Positions 62,505 to 64,000 of a DNA stretch of 64,000 nt are shown piece by piece; position 1 is the first letter of the stretch, and each line of letters starts with the position of its first letter. This DNA comes from Cinclus cinclus (Eukaryota > Chordata > Aves > Passeriformes > Cinclidae), in contig NC_085047.1 in the NCBI RefSeq assembly GCF_963662255.1, positions 49,846,006 through 49,910,005 of the forward strand, read 5' to 3'. Made by a program: the position numbers and the translations under genes. The notes below the pieces were generated by a model, which saw nothing but the letters and a program-made list of their open reading frames with translations, made no database searches and was not told the origin of the DNA.

Positions 62505-62880
62505 TGAAACACATCAAGAGAGATTAAGGCAACTGGGCTTGGTAGGCCTGGAGGGAGCCTATTAGCAGCCTTCCCAAGGCTAAATTACCAAAGGACCTCT
62601 TTACTGAGATCCAAGACAGAAAGCCAACAGACAGTGGTCATAAATGGAAACAAGAGACTCTGAACTGTGATCAGGTAAAAAGTTTTCACCCTGAGGATCT
62701 CAAAACAGTGGTCACTCAGAGATGCTCTGGAAGCTCTGGCCTTGTGGATCTTCAAGGTCCAAGCAAAAAAGCCCCAAGCAATCTGGTTTGAATTCAGTGG
62801 TGACCCTGCTTCCAGCAGGAGCTTGGGCTAGAAAATTGCTCAAGGTCCTTTCCAAAGTGAACAATTCCACAATCCACTTT
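62505..62880 (+). mobile_element. Old, diverged CR1 3' fragment in UBL3 intron 1
   Basis: Plus-strand text follows the CR1 order with much divergence: AGTGGTCATAAATGGAAACA, then TTTTCACCCTGAGGATCTC, then GTGGTGACCCTGCTTCCAGC and CAAGGTCCTTTCCAAAGTGA followed by ACAATTCCACAATCC. The last part corresponds to the canonical GAGGTCCCTTCCAACC plus tail. It lies antisense to UBL3. Confidence 0.65.
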
Positions 62881-64000
62881 AATCCATATCTGAATTAGTT
62901 TTGTTTAAACTTTCTTAAGTATGTGTAATTAGAATGATACACAGTATTTCAGGAATTTACAAAGTGATACTAAAACCTCCTTAAATAGACTGCAAAAGCC
63001 TCTCCATTTTCAATTAAAAACATCACAACTGTCTTACATTTGTAATGAAGTAATGTCACAATGCTCTTCTCTAGCCCAGTTGTTTCTATGTCCTAAACCT
63101 TCAAGCTTGCATTTCAAAATACAGCTTTTAACCACCCACAATGCACAGGATATTTTTATTTTAATTCAATTAATTCTGTTCCTATTAATTCAGTCTTTGA
63201 GATAATTCCATCTCCATACAACACCACAATCATCTTCTACACTATTCATCATCAACAAATCTTATCAGCATACTGATTTTCCTTGTCCCAGTGGCATAAA
63301 CGAAAACAATACGAAGACAGCTGGTACCAAAATTATCTTTAAGGAATTCCACTAAGCCCAACTGACAGACTGACACTTACATCCTGAACACTGTACCTTA
63401 CTATCTTCTCCACCTAAGTCACACACTCAATCACACCCTGCCTTCCCCTACTGATCCCTTCCTACACAACATCAACTACTCACTGAAGTCCAGGAAGATT
63501 ACACCTCTTCCGCATTTCCCTCATGTGGAAATCACTCTCCTTCCAGAGAAAACTGGCTGATGAATCTGTTATGATCTAATTTGGATAAATAGAAATAATT
63601 AATTTTATTCCATTATTTCTTCTCTCCTCATTCTTAGCATCCTTCCCAAGATGGTTATTCGTCTCAAGTTCAAAGTCTCTCTTCACATCTTTTCACTCAT
63701 CTAGCATCCAGTTATTTTATAACTTAATTTCTTCAACCTGAAGAAACACCAAGCATGCAAATTCCTCAGATACATTCCTTATTACTAACCTAGTACATTT
63801 AGTTTAATCAGCATCTGCCTCCTTGAAATCCAAAGCCTTTACATATACTCCCGCTTTGTTTATTCTTCCCTTTGATTTTAACTGTATCAGCTCATGGTCA
63901 ATGAAAGGAAGCAATTTCTCCAAGCAGCCTTCTGAAGACTTCCAGAACTTTCTGGGAATTTGAGACACATCTAGAATAATAACATTAGCTCTTTCTCAGC

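Larger units (their letters stand above)
46530..64000 (-). other. UBL3: UBL3 gene, partial (exons 2-5, 3'UTR, introns; exon 1 off the right edge)
   Basis: The gene encodes a small ubiquitin-like protein of the membrane-anchored ubiquitin-fold (MUB) family. Family knowledge: it is lipidated at its C-terminus, sits on the inner face of membranes, and acts as a modifier linked to sorting of proteins into small extracellular vesicles. Seen here: four coding exons of 109, 87, 78 and 53 nt (327 nt, 108 codons plus stop) joined without a frame break. They give residues 10-117 of a 117-residue protein that matches vertebrate UBL3 as I remember it almost throughout. Introns inside the window are >7.3 kb (intron 1, open), 3538, 4150 and 384 bp. 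Exon 1, expected to encode only the first nine residues and to lie in a CpG island, is upstream of this window on the minus strand. The left boundary is an inferred poly(A) site. Confidence 0.95.
56630..64000 (-). other. UBL3: UBL3 intron 1 (3' part)
   Basis: More than 7.3 kb of AT-rich, mostly unique sequence lies upstream of exon 2. Apart from the old CR1 fragment (62505-62880), the G-rich tract near 60138 and short A/T runs, I see no recognisable element. No further UBL3 exon is expected here, because exon 2 starts at residue 10 and exon 1 supplies residues 1-9. Small open frames in this interval show no family resemblance. Confidence 0.8.

Noticed and set aside
1..64000. tRNA, rRNA, CRISPR, IS elements, operons
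   Set aside because: No tRNA box A/box B pair, no rRNA sequence, no regularly spaced repeats and no bacterial gene order were seen. Everything points to avian nuclear DNA.

Overview
The window is vertebrate nuclear DNA, almost certainly from a bird. Evidence: many CR1 LINE fragments of the avian type (both the 3' end with the imperfect ATTCTGTGATTCTGT tail and reverse-transcriptase pieces), avian-type endogenous retrovirus LTRs, long spacers, and GT-AG split exons. There are no bacterial operons, CRISPR arrays, insertion sequences or origins. Most short open frames here are chance frames in non-coding DNA.

The one protein-coding gene I can prove is UBL3 (membrane-anchored ubiquitin-fold protein), on the minus strand. 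Four coding exons (56521-56629, 52896-52982, 48668-48745, 48231-48283) join in frame through canonical GT-AG introns. They encode residues 10-117 of the 117-residue protein, including the C-terminal CCVIL lipidation motif and the stop. The first exon (about nine residues plus 5'UTR) lies beyond position 64000, so intron 1 runs off the right edge. The 3'UTR runs leftwards to a likely poly(A) site near 46530-46546.

Left part, 1-9200: two CpG islands (about 950-1915 and 7415-7980) separated by a repeat patch. The patch holds a solo LTR nested in a CR1, further CR1 pieces, and an LTR fragment beside the second island. In human, the gene next downstream of UBL3 on the same strand is SLC7A1, with a non-coding, GC-rich first exon. 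One or both islands are therefore probably the SLC7A1 promoter region, firing leftwards. This rests on synteny plus a good minus-strand splice donor at 1584-1585, not on coding sequence.

Middle part, 9200-46500: about 37 kb of intergenic DNA with scattered CR1 copies (22896-23280, 35540-35760, 44404-45175), simple repeats and a few possible regulatory stretches. I found no supportable exon. The last 17 kb is UBL3: 3'UTR, exons, and AT-rich introns with one old CR1 (62505-62880), a G-rich tract and one unexplained 249-codon ATG frame. I see no new multi-gene system. The best leads are the nested LTR with its 4-bp target duplication, the paired CpG islands, and the long intronic frame.
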